From: Prevotella sp.
Lineage (GTDB): Bacteria > Bacteroidota > Bacteroidia > Bacteroidales > Bacteroidaceae
Reading direction: 5' to 3'
Length of the DNA stretch: 60,603 nt
Assembly: GCA_017538105.1 (NCBI GenBank)
Contig: JAFYJN010000083.1
Span: 1-60,603 of the forward strand
Part shown: piece by piece, positions 47,705 through 57,787 of the stretch
Numbering within the stretch: position 1 is the stretch's first letter
How the letters are laid out: every line of letters begins with the position of its first letter
Notes under the pieces: model-generated
Database searches by the model: none
What the model was told of the DNA's origin: nothing
What the model saw: only the letters and a program-made list of their open reading frames with translations
Position numbers and translations under genes: made by a program

Positions 47705-50599
47705 TTACTCATTCATTCCTTCACTTCTCTCATTCCTGAACTCCTTCACCCCTCCTTCTTCATCCAATTCAAGTACAGTGCTTTCGACATACCCTTCTCC
47801 TTTCCCATCTTCTTCCGAAGGCAGTATGCTCAGATTGTTCACCAATCCTTCTGCACTGTATTTAGCCAAAAGACGCTTCTCCTCATCATCTTCGTATGCG
47901 ACAAATGTCTTGTCGGGATGGCGGAGGGCCATTAACAATGAGAACTCACCATATCCGTTGTTCATTACAATAACATGTTGATGAAGATCTTCCCTGTCTG
48001 TCCAAGGTTTGTAATTGTCATGACGTCGGATGTGTCGTTTTACCGCAGAAAGAATATCATAACCCTTATAACGGTATTTGTCTAATACAAGTGATACGTC
48101 ATCATCATGGCTAAGATGCAACAGTCGTCGGATGGTCAGTGGACGTTTGCGATAGATGCCGTTCTTTGATACTAACCATTTGAAAAGAAGGGGAGGGATA
48201 AGGTAGGCCATGAACACCACGGTAAACATGCCGATGATGGTTACCTCGGCCAAAGAATGAAGGGCGGGGTGCTTGGCGAATATCAAGGTGCCGATACCAA
48301 AAAACATAATCAATGCAGAGATGATGATACTGTTTTTGTATGACGCTATCATCTTCTTTCGATAGGCGTATTCATATTGGCAACCCTCAGTCATGAATAT
48401 GGTGTAGTCGTCGCCCTGACCGAAGATGAAAGTGGCTAAAACCACGTTCACCATATTGAAATGAATGCCTAAAAGAGTCATAATGCCCATAATCCACAAC
48501 CAGCTAACGGCCATTGGAAGGAATGAAAGAAGGGCAAGCTCGATGCTCCCCATGGAGAACCATAGGAAGAAGAAAACGATGAGTCCACAGACCCAGCCTA
48601 TGTAGTTGAAATTATCTGACAGGGTGGTGGCTATCGCACTGTTCATGTGCTCTATATCAAAGGCATAGACTCCTTTGCCAGTATCAGGGAATTGTTGTTT
48701 CACTCCTTCAAAAAGGGTGCTGTCAACATACAGGTGGTCTACTACGCTGTATACTCCTTTGACGCTGTCTGTGCTGACGGTACCGCCTAATGCGGTGGTG
48801 CTGAATGTCGAGAAATAGGAATAGTCTTGCGGCTCATAATGAGCATGTAGGATATCGTGAAAGTCGGCAAATGAACCATCGGCAAAACCTGCTTGGCGAG
48901 CTGCGGTGGGTAGGATGCGCTCAAAAGCCTCGCGGTGTTTGGATAGAAAATCTGACCATTGTGCTAAACGACGCTCTTGTTCTTTTCTCGTGCAGAGTAG
49001 GGGAAAGCAACTGTGCAAACCTGACAGTTTTCCTTCCTTCTGCAGCGAATCTGTTTTGCCACGTCTCTGTTGGCAGAGTTCAAGGGCTTCATCCATCGTT
49101 TTTCCCTCATAAACCACATACAAGGTCTTCTCGTTGGTCGCGCTGCTCACCATCTGCTGCATGTAGTCCATGTCGGCACGTTGTTCTTTGGTCATGTAGT
49201 TAATGTGGCTTAGATTCACGTCAAAGGTGGTGCCTAAACTGAAATAACCAAATATAATGGTTAGGATAACCACTACTATTACGAGCCATCGTTTGTTTTC
49301 TGGCTTGAACATTCCAACCTTGCTGATGAAGGATGGGGCAGCGTGTCCTTGACGTGCCTTGGCGGCGTGGGGAAGATAGAGGAGAACGAACAAGATGGTG
49401 CCGATGAGCAGAAAAGAACTGAACAGACCTAAGTCGCGAAGGGCTTGCGACTGCAGGGGTACGAGGGCTAAAAATGCTCCTACAGTGGTGATGTTACCAA
49501 CAATCAGGGGAGGGGCTATCTCCTTCAGTGCAGTGCGTACCGTCGGAGTGTGTTGCATATGGGCTATTAAATGAAGGGGGTAGTTGAAGGCAATGCCGAG
49601 AATAATCGATGAGATGCCGATTACTATCACCGACACATTGTCATGGACTACCGATAGCATGCCCATGGCGAAAAGCCAACCCCAGGCGATTGAAAGGACG
49701 ATAAGCAACAGGTTCCTCACGCTCCGTAGAGAATAGTAAAGCAGGCCAACGATGAGCAAGACGGCCAATGATACACTCAGCAGACTGTCCATCCTGATTT
49801 GGCGGGCATTGCCCACTGCGACGGAGGGACCACCGGTGACGTGGATGGACAAATTGTTGTGCGATGACGTGGTGGAGTCGGCAGCTGATTCAAGCAACCG
49901 CACCAGAAGAGCATTGTGCTCTGTCTCACTCGATCCGTAGGGCGAAGAGAGCATCATCAGTGAATGGCACATGTCTGGACTGAAAATATATCCGTCGTAG
50001 ACTTCATAGTTCATGCCTTGGGCACTATGTTCCAGCGATGATACCACAGGGGTGAACAGGTTCAGGGGGTCTCGCTGCATATTGTCGCTGAATAGTCCCG
50101 AAACAGGAAACATCAGCAGTTGTTTGTCGGCATGTAACTGGTCGGTGATGTAACTCTCTTGGTTGAGCAGACTGTCCATTCGCTCATAGTCGGCGTCGGT
50201 CAGGAAATAGGGAATGTTGCGGTAAACAAAGTCGGCGGTTTCGTTCAATTGGTCGAAATCGAACTGGGTGAATAAATCGGCAGTGAGGCCATCGGTGTCT
50301 AACGATGACAAGACATCCTGATAGGTTTCCATGGCTGATACCAGACTGTCAGGCTCCATTTGAGTGCCGTCATTCGATTGGAAGATCACAAACAGACGGT
50401 TAGCTCCCGAAATCTCCTGATATATCGACATGGCTTTACGGTGCTGGGTTCCCATAGGGAGAAAATCGGTGATGTCTTCTTGATAATGCTGACTGGCAAA
50501 TAACGCGACAAGCAGGAGTGTGACAATGACGAAACTGCATCGGCGTAAGATTCGATGCGATCGCAAAAAGTCATATGTCTTCGTCACAATTGTTGTCAT
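47705..50599 (-). CDS. MMPL/RND-type lipid exporter with C-terminal Rossmann-like extension
   Basis: The 964-residue protein begins with a membrane helix and the EDITDFLP motif, and has two halves each with a large periplasmic loop and five to six helices (about 265-410 and 690-810), as in MMPL/hydrophobe exporters. After the last helix (about 810) a soluble region of 150 residues contains HVIVMNNGYGEFSLLMALRHPDKTFVAYEDDEEKRL, resembling motif I of SAM-dependent methyltransferases with the glycine-rich loop altered. It probably exports the polyene lipid. The extension is unusual and may be a degenerate enzyme or a docking domain. Confidence 0.85.
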   Translation of the reverse strand: MTTIVTKTYDFLRSHRILRRCSFVIVTLLLVALFASQHYQEDITDFLPMGTQHRKAMSIYQEISGANRLFVIFQSNDGTQMEPDSLVSAMETYQDVLSSLDTDGLTADLFTQFDFDQLNETADFVYRNIPYFLTDADYERMDSLLNQESYITDQLHADKQLLMFPVSGLFSDNMQRDPLNLFTPVVSSLEHSAQGMNYEVYDGYIFSPDMCHSLMMLSSPYGSSETEHNALLVRLLESAADSTTSSHNNLSIHVTGGPSVAVGNARQIRMDSLLSVSLAVLLIVGLLYYSLRSVRNLLLIVLSIAWGWLFAMGMLSVVHDNVSVIVIGISSIILGIAFNYPLHLIAHMQHTPTVRTALKEIAPPLIVGNITTVGAFLALVPLQSQALRDLGLFSSFLLIGTILFVLLYLPHAAKARQGHAAPSFISKVGMFKPENKRWLVIVVVILTIIFGYFSLGTTFDVNLSHINYMTKEQRADMDYMQQMVSSATNEKTLYVVYEGKTMDEALELCQQRRGKTDSLQKEGKLSGLHSCFPLLCTRKEQERRLAQWSDFLSKHREAFERILPTAARQAGFADGSFADFHDILHAHYEPQDYSYFSTFSTTALGGTVSTDSVKGVYSVVDHLYVDSTLFEGVKQQFPDTGKGVYAFDIEHMNSAIATTLSDNFNYIGWVCGLIVFFFLWFSMGSIELALLSFLPMAVSWLWIMGIMTLLGIHFNMVNVVLATFIFGQGDDYTIFMTEGCQYEYAYRKKMIASYKNSIIISALIMFFGIGTLIFAKHPALHSLAEVTIIGMFTVVFMAYLIPPLLFKWLVSKNGIYRKRPLTIRRLLHLSHDDDVSLVLDKYRYKGYDILSAVKRHIRRHDNYKPWTDREDLHQHVIVMNNGYGEFSLLMALRHPDKTFVAYEDDEEKRLLAKYSAEGLVNNLSILPSEEDGKGEGYVESTVLELDEEGGVKEFRNERSEGMNE

Positions 50600-50635
50600 G
50601 TCAATTGGCAGTTATGGGCCGAACACAGGGAATTC

Positions 50636-51778
50636 CTAAACATTTTCCACTGGATTGGCATAGATGCTGATGAAAATCTCCTTCAATCGATCCATGTCGC
50701 AAGTGTCATATTTGTCCAGCAAATCCAGACGTTTCACAAAGGCATCGTATTCGGCTTTCGTATACATGTGGGCATGGCGACTGCTACCATAAAGCATGTC
50801 GTGGGCGATGTAATTGTTGGGATAGAGACGATAGGCACTGTTGATGCGTTTGTCTATCAGATGGGCTACCGACTTATGGTATTCGTTTCTTGTCTGATGT
50901 TCATAGACGGTAAGCTCAGCTGTGGTGATGGGCTTGCATAAGGCAAAATGAATGCGTCCTTTGGGCTGAAGAATGCCAGTGATGATGCTGTTCAAGTCTT
51001 CACCGGGTTTCTTCGTGTATTTCCTGAACTGTGACTCATATAACTCTAGGGCCTTCAGTACATCGCACGATTCCCATTCATAACTAACGGCGACGGGAAC
51101 GATGTGTAGGTCGTCGATGGCTCTGATCTTGTCGCCAGAATCGCTCATGCAGAACATCTTGATGATGCCTTGGTCAGTGCTGTCAATTCCGTTTTTCGTA
51201 CGACCGTTGCGTTGAGCTATCCACACACTGCGTTTTTTTTCACGAATGGTATGGCGGATATATTCCGATAGATGAAGAGAACTCTTGTAAAAGTCTTTCA
51301 AGTTTCCGCCTGGACGTTCCACCCTAAACATCTTGTTGCTCTTGCCGATGTCCACCACAGTGGGGTTGATCATCAGATTGGCGCCGAATGTAATTTCAGT
51401 GGTCTCAAAACCGTTCTTGACGAAGAAATATTGTAAAAGACAAGCGTCCAGTACGATGTCTCTATGGTTCGAGATGTAGAGATATTGTTTGTTTGGGTCA
51501 AGACGCTCCAAGCCAGAACAGGTGAAACTCGTGATGCTTCGTTTGATAATCTGTTCGTTCACTTGGTACATCGTATCATGTTGGAAAGCTCGTGTACTGG
51601 TAAACGAAGCCACGCGACGACGTACCTCCTCGATGGGTTTGTCGGGGTATACGAATGAGGAGAGAAGGGGGAACAATTCGCAACTGGCGATGCGCTGCAT
51701 AGCTGCGGGTATCTCTTCCTCGTAGTAGGGACGGATGTCGTCAAATTTGGGGTCTTTCAACATAATCGATTCATGCAT
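50636..51778 (-). CDS. PlsC-type acyltransferase
   Basis: The 380-residue protein has the acyltransferase motif SNHRDIVLDACLL (about 105) and later VERPGGN and VAVSYEWE. It belongs to a larger Bacteroidetes acyltransferase group with NHRD in place of the classical NHxxxxD. It likely transfers an acyl or polyenoyl chain to a lipid or glyceryl acceptor. It begins a second transcription unit (TAGTTTTG -7 box, complement of 51805-51812), followed by the exporter, ACP and ligase. Confidence 0.82.
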   Translation of the reverse strand: MHESIMLKDPKFDDIRPYYEEEIPAAMQRIASCELFPLLSSFVYPDKPIEEVRRRVASFTSTRAFQHDTMYQVNEQIIKRSITSFTCSGLERLDPNKQYLYISNHRDIVLDACLLQYFFVKNGFETTEITFGANLMINPTVVDIGKSNKMFRVERPGGNLKDFYKSSLHLSEYIRHTIREKKRSVWIAQRNGRTKNGIDSTDQGIIKMFCMSDSGDKIRAIDDLHIVPVAVSYEWESCDVLKALELYESQFRKYTKKPGEDLNSIITGILQPKGRIHFALCKPITTAELTVYEHQTRNEYHKSVAHLIDKRINSAYRLYPNNYIAHDMLYGSSRHAHMYTKAEYDAFVKRLDLLDKYDTCDMDRLKEIFISIYANPVENV

Positions 51779-51887
51779 CGGGGCAATTTACTACCCCAAA
51801 AATGCAAAACTAATCAAAAGTTCCCAAAAAAAAGAATTATCGCCTCAAAAAAACAAAAACAAGCCAAATATCCTTTCCATATTTTAA

Positions 51888-52763
51888 TCATTTGGAATGG
51901 ATGGTTCGTGAAATGGTGGAAATCCACTTGAGAAAAGCTTCTTTCCAACCTCTGCATTCGGCAGTACCTTTCTTATCACTGGCCCCGAAACCATGCCCCC
52001 CTCGTTCATATTGTAAGTATATGTGTGGTATCCTCTTGGCTGTGAGGGCAGAGTCAAGCAACACACTATTACGGTAGTCCACAACAGGGTCATCCTTGCA
52101 GTTTACTAAAAAGACTGGACAGCAGTCGGAGGGTACATGACGTTCTAAGGACAAAAGGTCTTTCAGGGCATTGTTATGCAGACGACTCTCGCCGAGCAGT
52201 GCTCTGCGCGACCGTTTGTGTACGCAATCTTCGGTCATCGTCACCACAGGATAGATGGGAGCCACGAAATAGGGTCTGTCGCTTCCCGTGAATAGTTCGG
52301 CGGCGGACATAACCAAATGGCCACCGGCGGAAAACCCCATGGCTCCTACTCGGGCACTGTCAACATGGAACTCCTCATGATGGCCTTTGATATATCGAAA
52401 GGCTTGTCGCAGGTCATTCTGCGGGTCGGGGTAGCGGTTACCTCTGAACACGTAACGAAAATGAAATAAGAAAGCGGGAACATAGGCGGTGCGGTAGCGC
52501 AATACGAAAGCGCTGATGCCGTTGCTTTGCAACCAACGACCAACAGCATGCCCCTCGGTTTCCATGTCATGCCAGAAATAACTGCCACCAGGACAAACAA
52601 CCACGGCAATGTTGTTTTCGCCAGGAGCGATATAGCTGGTCATCTCCACGGTTTTGTGGCATGTTGTACCGGACCATATATTTACCACGGTGTTCTTGTC
52701 CTGGCCAAAGACCACGACTGTAATAAACAAGATGACGATAGTGATGTTAATCCGTTTGCTCAT
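51888..52763 (-). CDS. Exported alpha/beta-hydrolase (acetyl-esterase-like)
   Basis: The 291-residue protein has a signal peptide (MSKRINITIVILFITVVVFG), an oxyanion-hole region VVCPGGSYFWHDMETEG, the nucleophile in GAMGFSAGGHL (about 142), the acid in CKDDPVVDYRNS and the histidine in RGGHGFGA (about 257). The family includes acetyl-xylan and other esterases. In the lipid cluster it could trim or transfer ester groups. Its start overlaps the stop of the glycosyltransferase gene by 4 bases. Confidence 0.85.
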   Translation of the reverse strand: MSKRINITIVILFITVVVFGQDKNTVVNIWSGTTCHKTVEMTSYIAPGENNIAVVVCPGGSYFWHDMETEGHAVGRWLQSNGISAFVLRYRTAYVPAFLFHFRYVFRGNRYPDPQNDLRQAFRYIKGHHEEFHVDSARVGAMGFSAGGHLVMSAAELFTGSDRPYFVAPIYPVVTMTEDCVHKRSRRALLGESRLHNNALKDLLSLERHVPSDCCPVFLVNCKDDPVVDYRNSVLLDSALTAKRIPHIYLQYERGGHGFGASDKKGTAECRGWKEAFLKWISTISRTIHSK

Positions 52764-54244
52764 GTTTCAAAACGGTTCGCCAATTCCTCATACCACACCT
52801 TATACTCCCCGCGCATCCATGAGGCTTGTCGCTTGAGTTCTCCCTGTTCATGCAGAGTGTTGCATGAAATAGGGGCTTTAACCTCAATATGGATGGGACC
52901 TCTGTCCAAATGGTATTTTCCCTTGCGCAATACGTGCCCTGTGCCATACAGGCACATGGGCAACATATCCAGCCCTAAGTGTTCGGCAATGTAAAAAGCT
53001 CCTTTGTGAAAACGTCCTATTCGGCAGTCTTTTGAACGAGTACCCTCAGGGAAGAGGGCGATACTGTACCCTCGTCCTGCCAATGAACGTAACTTGGGCA
53101 ACAAACTGTCGATGCCTTCAGCCACGGGGTAGTATTCTGCGTTCCGTATCAATAGGCCGTAAAAGGGGTTCTTCCAAACCCAGTCGTTGGTTAGGAATAT
53201 CATGTTCGGGGTGAATATCAATTGGCACATAAGGTCCAAGTGAGACTGGTGATTGCAGATAATTACGTATGGCTTATTGAAATCCACACCCTCAGCCACA
53301 TGGTGAGTGAAACGGGTGCCAGGGATGCCGTGCTTCAGCATGAAAAAGCGCGAGATGTGATAAATGACGCGATGAAGTTTTTCCCGTTTCTTCTCTGTCA
53401 TCTTGCCAATCTTTGTATAAATCCATACAAGGGGAGTGATGATAAACAACATGAGTATGACAAACAACAACAGGGAATAGAGGGTGCGGCTCCATTTTGC
53501 GAGAAAGCGGAACAGACGAAGTGGAAAACCGTAGATTACCGCCAACACACACAAGATGGTATTCAATACGCTGATACGTGTGAAGTCTATGCCAGGACGG
53601 AAATGACTGACTCGCTCTTCCTTCGGGGGGTAATACACTTCTATGGGAATCTCAGTCAATTCCACGCCATGCCATGATGGAAAAACCAGTAGTTCCAGTT
53701 CGGCTTCGTATTTCGAGGTCAACAGCGACAGACCATGTAACTTTTTCAGGGGGTATAGGCGGTAGCCGCTCTGGGTGTCATTTATCCGTTTGCCGGTCTG
53801 AACAAAAAACCAGAAATTGGAAAAGTGGTTGGCAAATTTACTGCCTTTTGAACGCTCCACGCCATGAAGATTTCTGCTGCCGATGACAAGGGAACCGGGA
53901 TGGGTTTGGTTGGCATCAAGGAACTTGGTGATTTCCTTGGGGTAGTGCTGCCCGTCACCGTCCAAGGTGATGGCATACGAAAAACCCATTGACAGGGCTT
54001 TTCTGAAACCTTGTTTAAGGGCATAACCTTTGCCTCGGTTCTTGTGGTAGCCTACCACGGTGATGTCGGCGATGCTTGATAGAATGGTTGTGGTGTCATC
54101 GGTACTGCCGTCGTTCACCACGATGATGTCGTCACAATACAACTTTGTTTCCTCCACCACATGCGCTATCGTCCCACCATTGTTGTAGGTGGGGATGACA
54201 ACGCAGATGCGGCGCTCTCTCAGGGTTTTTCGTTGGTCGGTCAT
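52760..54244 (-). CDS. Fused family 2 glycosyltransferase / PlsC acyltransferase
   Basis: The N-terminal 240 residues form a GT2 domain (RICVVIPTYNNGGTIAHV, IVVNDGSTDDTT, TLDGDGQHYPKEI). A membrane segment follows (about 247-275), then a PlsC acyltransferase with ICNHQSHLDLMCQ (H-x4-D, about 333) and LFPEGTRSKD (about 398). The fusion is characteristic of aryl-polyene clusters, where it glycosylates and acylates the polyene lipid at the inner membrane. It is 10 bases downstream of the dehydratase gene. Confidence 0.9.
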   Translation of the reverse strand: MTDQRKTLRERRICVVIPTYNNGGTIAHVVEETKLYCDDIIVVNDGSTDDTTTILSSIADITVVGYHKNRGKGYALKQGFRKALSMGFSYAITLDGDGQHYPKEITKFLDANQTHPGSLVIGSRNLHGVERSKGSKFANHFSNFWFFVQTGKRINDTQSGYRLYPLKKLHGLSLLTSKYEAELELLVFPSWHGVELTEIPIEVYYPPKEERVSHFRPGIDFTRISVLNTILCVLAVIYGFPLRLFRFLAKWSRTLYSLLLFVILMLFIITPLVWIYTKIGKMTEKKREKLHRVIYHISRFFMLKHGIPGTRFTHHVAEGVDFNKPYVIICNHQSHLDLMCQLIFTPNMIFLTNDWVWKNPFYGLLIRNAEYYPVAEGIDSLLPKLRSLAGRGYSIALFPEGTRSKDCRIGRFHKGAFYIAEHLGLDMLPMCLYGTGHVLRKGKYHLDRGPIHIEVKAPISCNTLHEQGELKRQASWMRGEYKVWYEELANRFET

Positions 54245-54254
54245 GACAATCGTG

Positions 54255-54635
54255 TCAACGTTTCTTACAGGTAAAGGCGATGTTGCATAACAAATGGTTT
54301 TCGTGTTGCACCGTTATCCTTGAACTAACGGTTCCTTCTTTTGTCTTGTCAATGGTGCTGAAACAATAGATAATGGAGGGCATCTCTTCGGGCCTGATGA
54401 CGGACCTGAATTTCACATCCTTGATATACACTATTTCCAGAGATTCATGAAGAATGTCTTCCAAGAGCTCTCTCGCTATCTGCAACAAACAAGCTCCCGG
54501 TGTGATGGGTTCACTGGGGAAATGGGCTTGATAGATGAAGCTGGCTGGGTTCAACGTAATTTCACATTGCCAACTTTCACCTTCTTGCGCCTTTTTGTTC
54601 AGAGTGTATAACTCGTTTCGTAGTTCCATTTTCAA
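54255..54635 (-). CDS. 3-hydroxyacyl-ACP dehydratase (FabZ-like hotdog)
   Basis: The 126-residue hotdog-fold protein contains AHFPSEPITPGACLLQIARELLED, the FabZ/FabA active-site segment with histidine near 50. It would dehydrate 3-hydroxyacyl-ACP in each polyene elongation cycle. A ketoreductase is not in the window. It is 3 bases downstream of the small exported protein. Confidence 0.88.
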   Translation of the reverse strand: MKMELRNELYTLNKKAQEGESWQCEITLNPASFIYQAHFPSEPITPGACLLQIARELLEDILHESLEIVYIKDVKFRSVIRPEEMPSIIYCFSTIDKTKEGTVSSRITVQHENHLLCNIAFTCKKR

Positions 54636-54638
54636 TAA

Positions 54639-55064
54639 TTAATCTTCAATCTTCAATGGCTCAAACCTATAGGTGATATTCCGCTTCACATTTTCGTAGA
54701 CAGACTCGCCATGACTCATCTTTTCAAGAAGGGAACGAAGGTCTTTACGAAGCACACGTCGGATATACCATTTGTCCAACATCTTCATTACACTATGCAA
54801 CTTAACCTTGTGCTTGCGAAGGTCATACGTGAAATCAATGGCTGACACACCAAACTCATTGAATACACAGCAAAGCAACTGCTCTCCGTCATTCTTCATG
54901 ATACCGACACCACTGATGTAGCCACGAGACATCTCAATATTGACAGTATACTGTTGACGCTCGCCCACAGATGGCAGTAACTGTTGGGCGTCAACCGACT
55001 GAAAACTCTGCAACAGCAACAGAAGACTAACGCACAGAAAACGTGTCTTGGGGAATGGATGCAT
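54639..55064 (-). CDS. Small exported protein of the lipid cluster
   Basis: The 141-residue protein has a signal peptide (MHPFPKTRFLCVSLLLLLQSFQSVDA) and a beta-rich body (QYTVNIEMSRGYISGVGIMKNDGEQLLCCVFNEFGVSAIDFTYD). It is not recognised by name but has the size and position of the small LolA-associated envelope protein found in such clusters. It overlaps the end of the lolA-like gene by 38 bases. Confidence 0.7.
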   Translation of the reverse strand: MHPFPKTRFLCVSLLLLLQSFQSVDAQQLLPSVGERQQYTVNIEMSRGYISGVGIMKNDGEQLLCCVFNEFGVSAIDFTYDLRKHKVKLHSVMKMLDKWYIRRVLRKDLRSLLEKMSHGESVYENVKRNITYRFEPLKIED

Positions 55065-55650
55065 TGGTCACGATATTTTTCAACTCAATAACAGTGCGAT
55101 CGCCTTTCTTCTCCAACAACTCAACCTTGGTCACTAATAGCCGCTGCTTGTCAAAATGGAGAACAATCTTGTCGAACAGACTCTTTAGGTCTTTCTTCAG
55201 CGGCTGAAGCGTAGCAACATATTCCGGACCGCTGATATCAATGCTGCTACGGAAATCTTTGTCCGCAGTCAGGCATTTACCAACAACGCTGTTCAGCATC
55301 ACCTGGGCTATGGCTTTGAAGGCTTTGCTCTGGTTCACGTCAATCACGTCTTTACGACCATTGTTCTTTAACAACACCTGCTGGCCGTTCATGATAAATG
55401 TGTATTGGTAGGGCGACATGTATTCCCAACGTAGTTTGTCGTGCTGTTGGTAATACATTTTGCCTGTCGACACCATCCGGTCGTTCAGTAATTTCAGGTG
55501 TTTCGTCTGCACAAAGTCGCACTGCATGGTCTTCAACTGGGCGGAAGCTTTGTCAACGACGGCTTTCACCTGTTGCTCCGTCTGTCCCCATACATGGGAC
55601 AGCGAAAGAAGCAACAAAGATAACAGTATAATGGTTCTTCTCATCTTCAT
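55027..55650 (-). CDS. LolA-like outer-membrane lipid/lipoprotein carrier
   Basis: The 207-residue protein has a signal peptide (MKMRRTIILLSLLLLSLSHVWG) and LolA features: MQCDFVQTKHLKLLND, TGKMYYQQHDKLRWEYMSPYQYTFIMNG, and NSVVGK. LolA-fold proteins shuttle lipids through the periplasm, and aryl-polyene clusters carry dedicated ones. It overlaps the SMR-like gene by 4 bases. Confidence 0.85.
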   Translation of the reverse strand: MKMRRTIILLSLLLLSLSHVWGQTEQQVKAVVDKASAQLKTMQCDFVQTKHLKLLNDRMVSTGKMYYQQHDKLRWEYMSPYQYTFIMNGQQVLLKNNGRKDVIDVNQSKAFKAIAQVMLNSVVGKCLTADKDFRSSIDISGPEYVATLQPLKKDLKSLFDKIVLHFDKQRLLVTKVELLEKKGDRTVIELKNIVTNASIPQDTFSVR

Positions 55651-56000
55651 TTTGCTATTAAGATACAACCGGCCATAATCAAGGCCACACCAATCCACTT
55701 GACAATCGACACGTCTTCGTGGAAAAAGATGATAGCCGCAATCATGCCAAAGACGTAACTCAGGCTAATCATCGGATAAGCCACGCTGAGGGGAAAGGTC
55801 TTCACCATCCACATCCATAATGCGGTGGCGGCACCGAAACAGATTCCACAAGCGGCAAACTGCCAATTGACCAATAGGCCGCACCAAAACTCCTTCGTCC
55901 AGCCAAAGGGCGACATGCGAGCCATGGCGAATTTTAGAAACACCTGGCCTGCGGCCAACAAGATGCTCTGTGCAAGGGCGTATGGTATTATTCTCCACAT
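55647..56000 (-). CDS. EamA/SMR-type small membrane protein
   Basis: The 117-residue protein has four membrane helices and the half-DMT pattern (PYALAQSILLAAGQVFLKFAM, SVAYPMISLSYVFGMIAAIIFFHEDVSIVKWIGVALIMAGCILI). Similar proteins flip lipid-linked sugars or export small compounds. It overlaps the ketosynthase fusion by 13 bases and lolA by 4. Confidence 0.82.
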   Translation of the reverse strand: MWRIIPYALAQSILLAAGQVFLKFAMARMSPFGWTKEFWCGLLVNWQFAACGICFGAATALWMWMVKTFPLSVAYPMISLSYVFGMIAAIIFFHEDVSIVKWIGVALIMAGCILIAK

Positions 56001-57754
56001 GTCAGTACCATTGATAATGAATATACAGTGGGCTTTTCATTTAGACATAGTCTGCGCTGCAAGGCGGTGTATTGGGGGGTAGACTCATCATGAAAACCTA
56101 CTAATACATGTTTGTACTTACCGCTGCCCAAAAGTATCTTCGCTTCTCGCAGGGCCCATTCCAAAGACGCCTTTCCGTGGGTAAATGTTACATTCCAACC
56201 GTGACATTTGGTGCGGATGGCTATATTGCTGCCCAATGTGTTGTGAGTACTCTGCATAAAAAAAGTGGGCTTTACGCTCGCCTCGCCTTCTTCTTCCAAC
56301 TGGTCCAACAGACGCTCACTGTTTTCCAGACACCCCATGGCGGTAGCGGTAATGATGGCATCGGGACGTTCTAAACCGACGGCACGAAGAGCTTTCAGAG
56401 AGGTAAGCAACGAGGCTTTCAGCAATCTACCCATTCTTCTCGCTTCCATCATGCTGATGTATTCCTTTAACTCCTTTAAGTCGTCTTCATCACTTATTTC
56501 TACACGTGAAATCACATGTATAGGCTTGTCCGCGTTAATGGCGGGGAGGCTTTTGAGGGGTGTTCCCGCACTAAATAGCAACGAAGTGTCATTGCCGCCG
56601 AAACCGAAGGCGTTGCAGAGTACATATTGAATATCCACGTCCTTAGCACCCATAGAAGGAACAACACCACCTTCGATAACATGTTGCCAACCAAGGTTGG
56701 GCGGTATAAAATGGTGGCGCATAGCCAGCAGACAGATTACCGCTTCAATGCTCCCGGAGGCACTTGTCGTATGGCCGGTAAATGATTTGGTACTTGATAT
56801 GGGGGGCATTATGCTCCCGAAGATGCGACGAAGTGCGACGCTTTCCGACAAGTCATTGTTGGGCGTGCCGGTACCATGGGCATTCACATAGTCGATGGCT
56901 CCTTCATCAATGCCGGCCATGGTGATGGCATCGCGCATGGAGAGGTAGGCTCCTTCTCCGTCATCTGACGAGGCGGTCTGGTGATAGGCGTCACAGGCAT
57001 TGCCATAGCCTGCAATGTATGCATGGATGTCAGCGCATCTCTCTTGGGCGCCATCCTCGCGTTCCATCACGATATAGGCAGCTCCTTCACCAAGATTCAG
57101 GCCGGCACGTGTGGCATCGAAAGGACGACAACGTTCATGGTCGAGTATCATTAAAGAGTTGAAACCGTTCAGATGAAAAAGCGACAGGGCTTCAGTCCCA
57201 CCGGCAACAACGATATCGGCTTGACCTGACTGGATTAATTGTGCTCCTAACACGATGGCGTTGGCGGCAGAGGAACAGGCGGTGCTCAAAGTTGTGAAGT
57301 CATCAAAAATGCCAAAATAGTCGGCAATGTCACGGGTACAGCTGCCGCATTCATGATGTCTTAGAACCTCGAGGTGCTCATCAGAGACTTTCAAACTCCC
57401 ATAATGCTTTTCCGTGATGTCCATACCACCGACGGTAGTGCCGGACACGAAAACGATGCGCTTATTATCCTTTCTTTCTTTTATTTTCGCATCATCCAGA
57501 GCCTGACGAACGGCCAGCATGCCCATCATCGTGGTTCTGCTCGGATCTTCTGTAGGGGATATTCCCAACATCGCCTGCATCTCCTCATTACTCAGGTTCA
57601 CCTCACCTACGGGCAACTCCTTGTGTACGGATGCCAGATACTTCATGGTGCCGATACCACTCCTTCCATGCAACAACGAGTTCACCACACTAGTCTTGTC
57701 AAGACCAATAGCGCACACGATGCCCTCACCTGTTATCACGATACGGTTATCCAT
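55988..57754 (-). CDS. Ketosynthase fused to a chain-length-factor-like domain
   Basis: The 588-residue protein starts MDNRIVITGEGIVCAIG (ATG 57754; an ATG 12 codons upstream lies in the promoter). Residues 1-385 are a beta-ketoacyl-ACP synthase with the nucleophile cysteine in TLSTACSSAANAI (about 157), NAHGTGTPNND and TKSFTGHTTSASG. Residues 400-588 match the short ketoacyl-synthase-like chain-length-factor domain (AIITATAMGCLENSERLLDQL, THNTLGSNIAI). It carries out or limits elongation of the polyene chain. First gene of the leftward operon, with a full promoter. Confidence 0.9.
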   Translation of the reverse strand: MDNRIVITGEGIVCAIGLDKTSVVNSLLHGRSGIGTMKYLASVHKELPVGEVNLSNEEMQAMLGISPTEDPSRTTMMGMLAVRQALDDAKIKERKDNKRIVFVSGTTVGGMDITEKHYGSLKVSDEHLEVLRHHECGSCTRDIADYFGIFDDFTTLSTACSSAANAIVLGAQLIQSGQADIVVAGGTEALSLFHLNGFNSLMILDHERCRPFDATRAGLNLGEGAAYIVMEREDGAQERCADIHAYIAGYGNACDAYHQTASSDDGEGAYLSMRDAITMAGIDEGAIDYVNAHGTGTPNNDLSESVALRRIFGSIMPPISSTKSFTGHTTSASGSIEAVICLLAMRHHFIPPNLGWQHVIEGGVVPSMGAKDVDIQYVLCNAFGFGGNDTSLLFSAGTPLKSLPAINADKPIHVISRVEISDEDDLKELKEYISMMEARRMGRLLKASLLTSLKALRAVGLERPDAIITATAMGCLENSERLLDQLEEEGEASVKPTFFMQSTHNTLGSNIAIRTKCHGWNVTFTHGKASLEWALREAKILLGSGKYKHVLVGFHDESTPQYTALQRRLCLNEKPTVYSLSMVLTCGE

Positions 57755-57787
57755 GCAATTCTCCTTTGAGGTTCTTATATTTTCATG

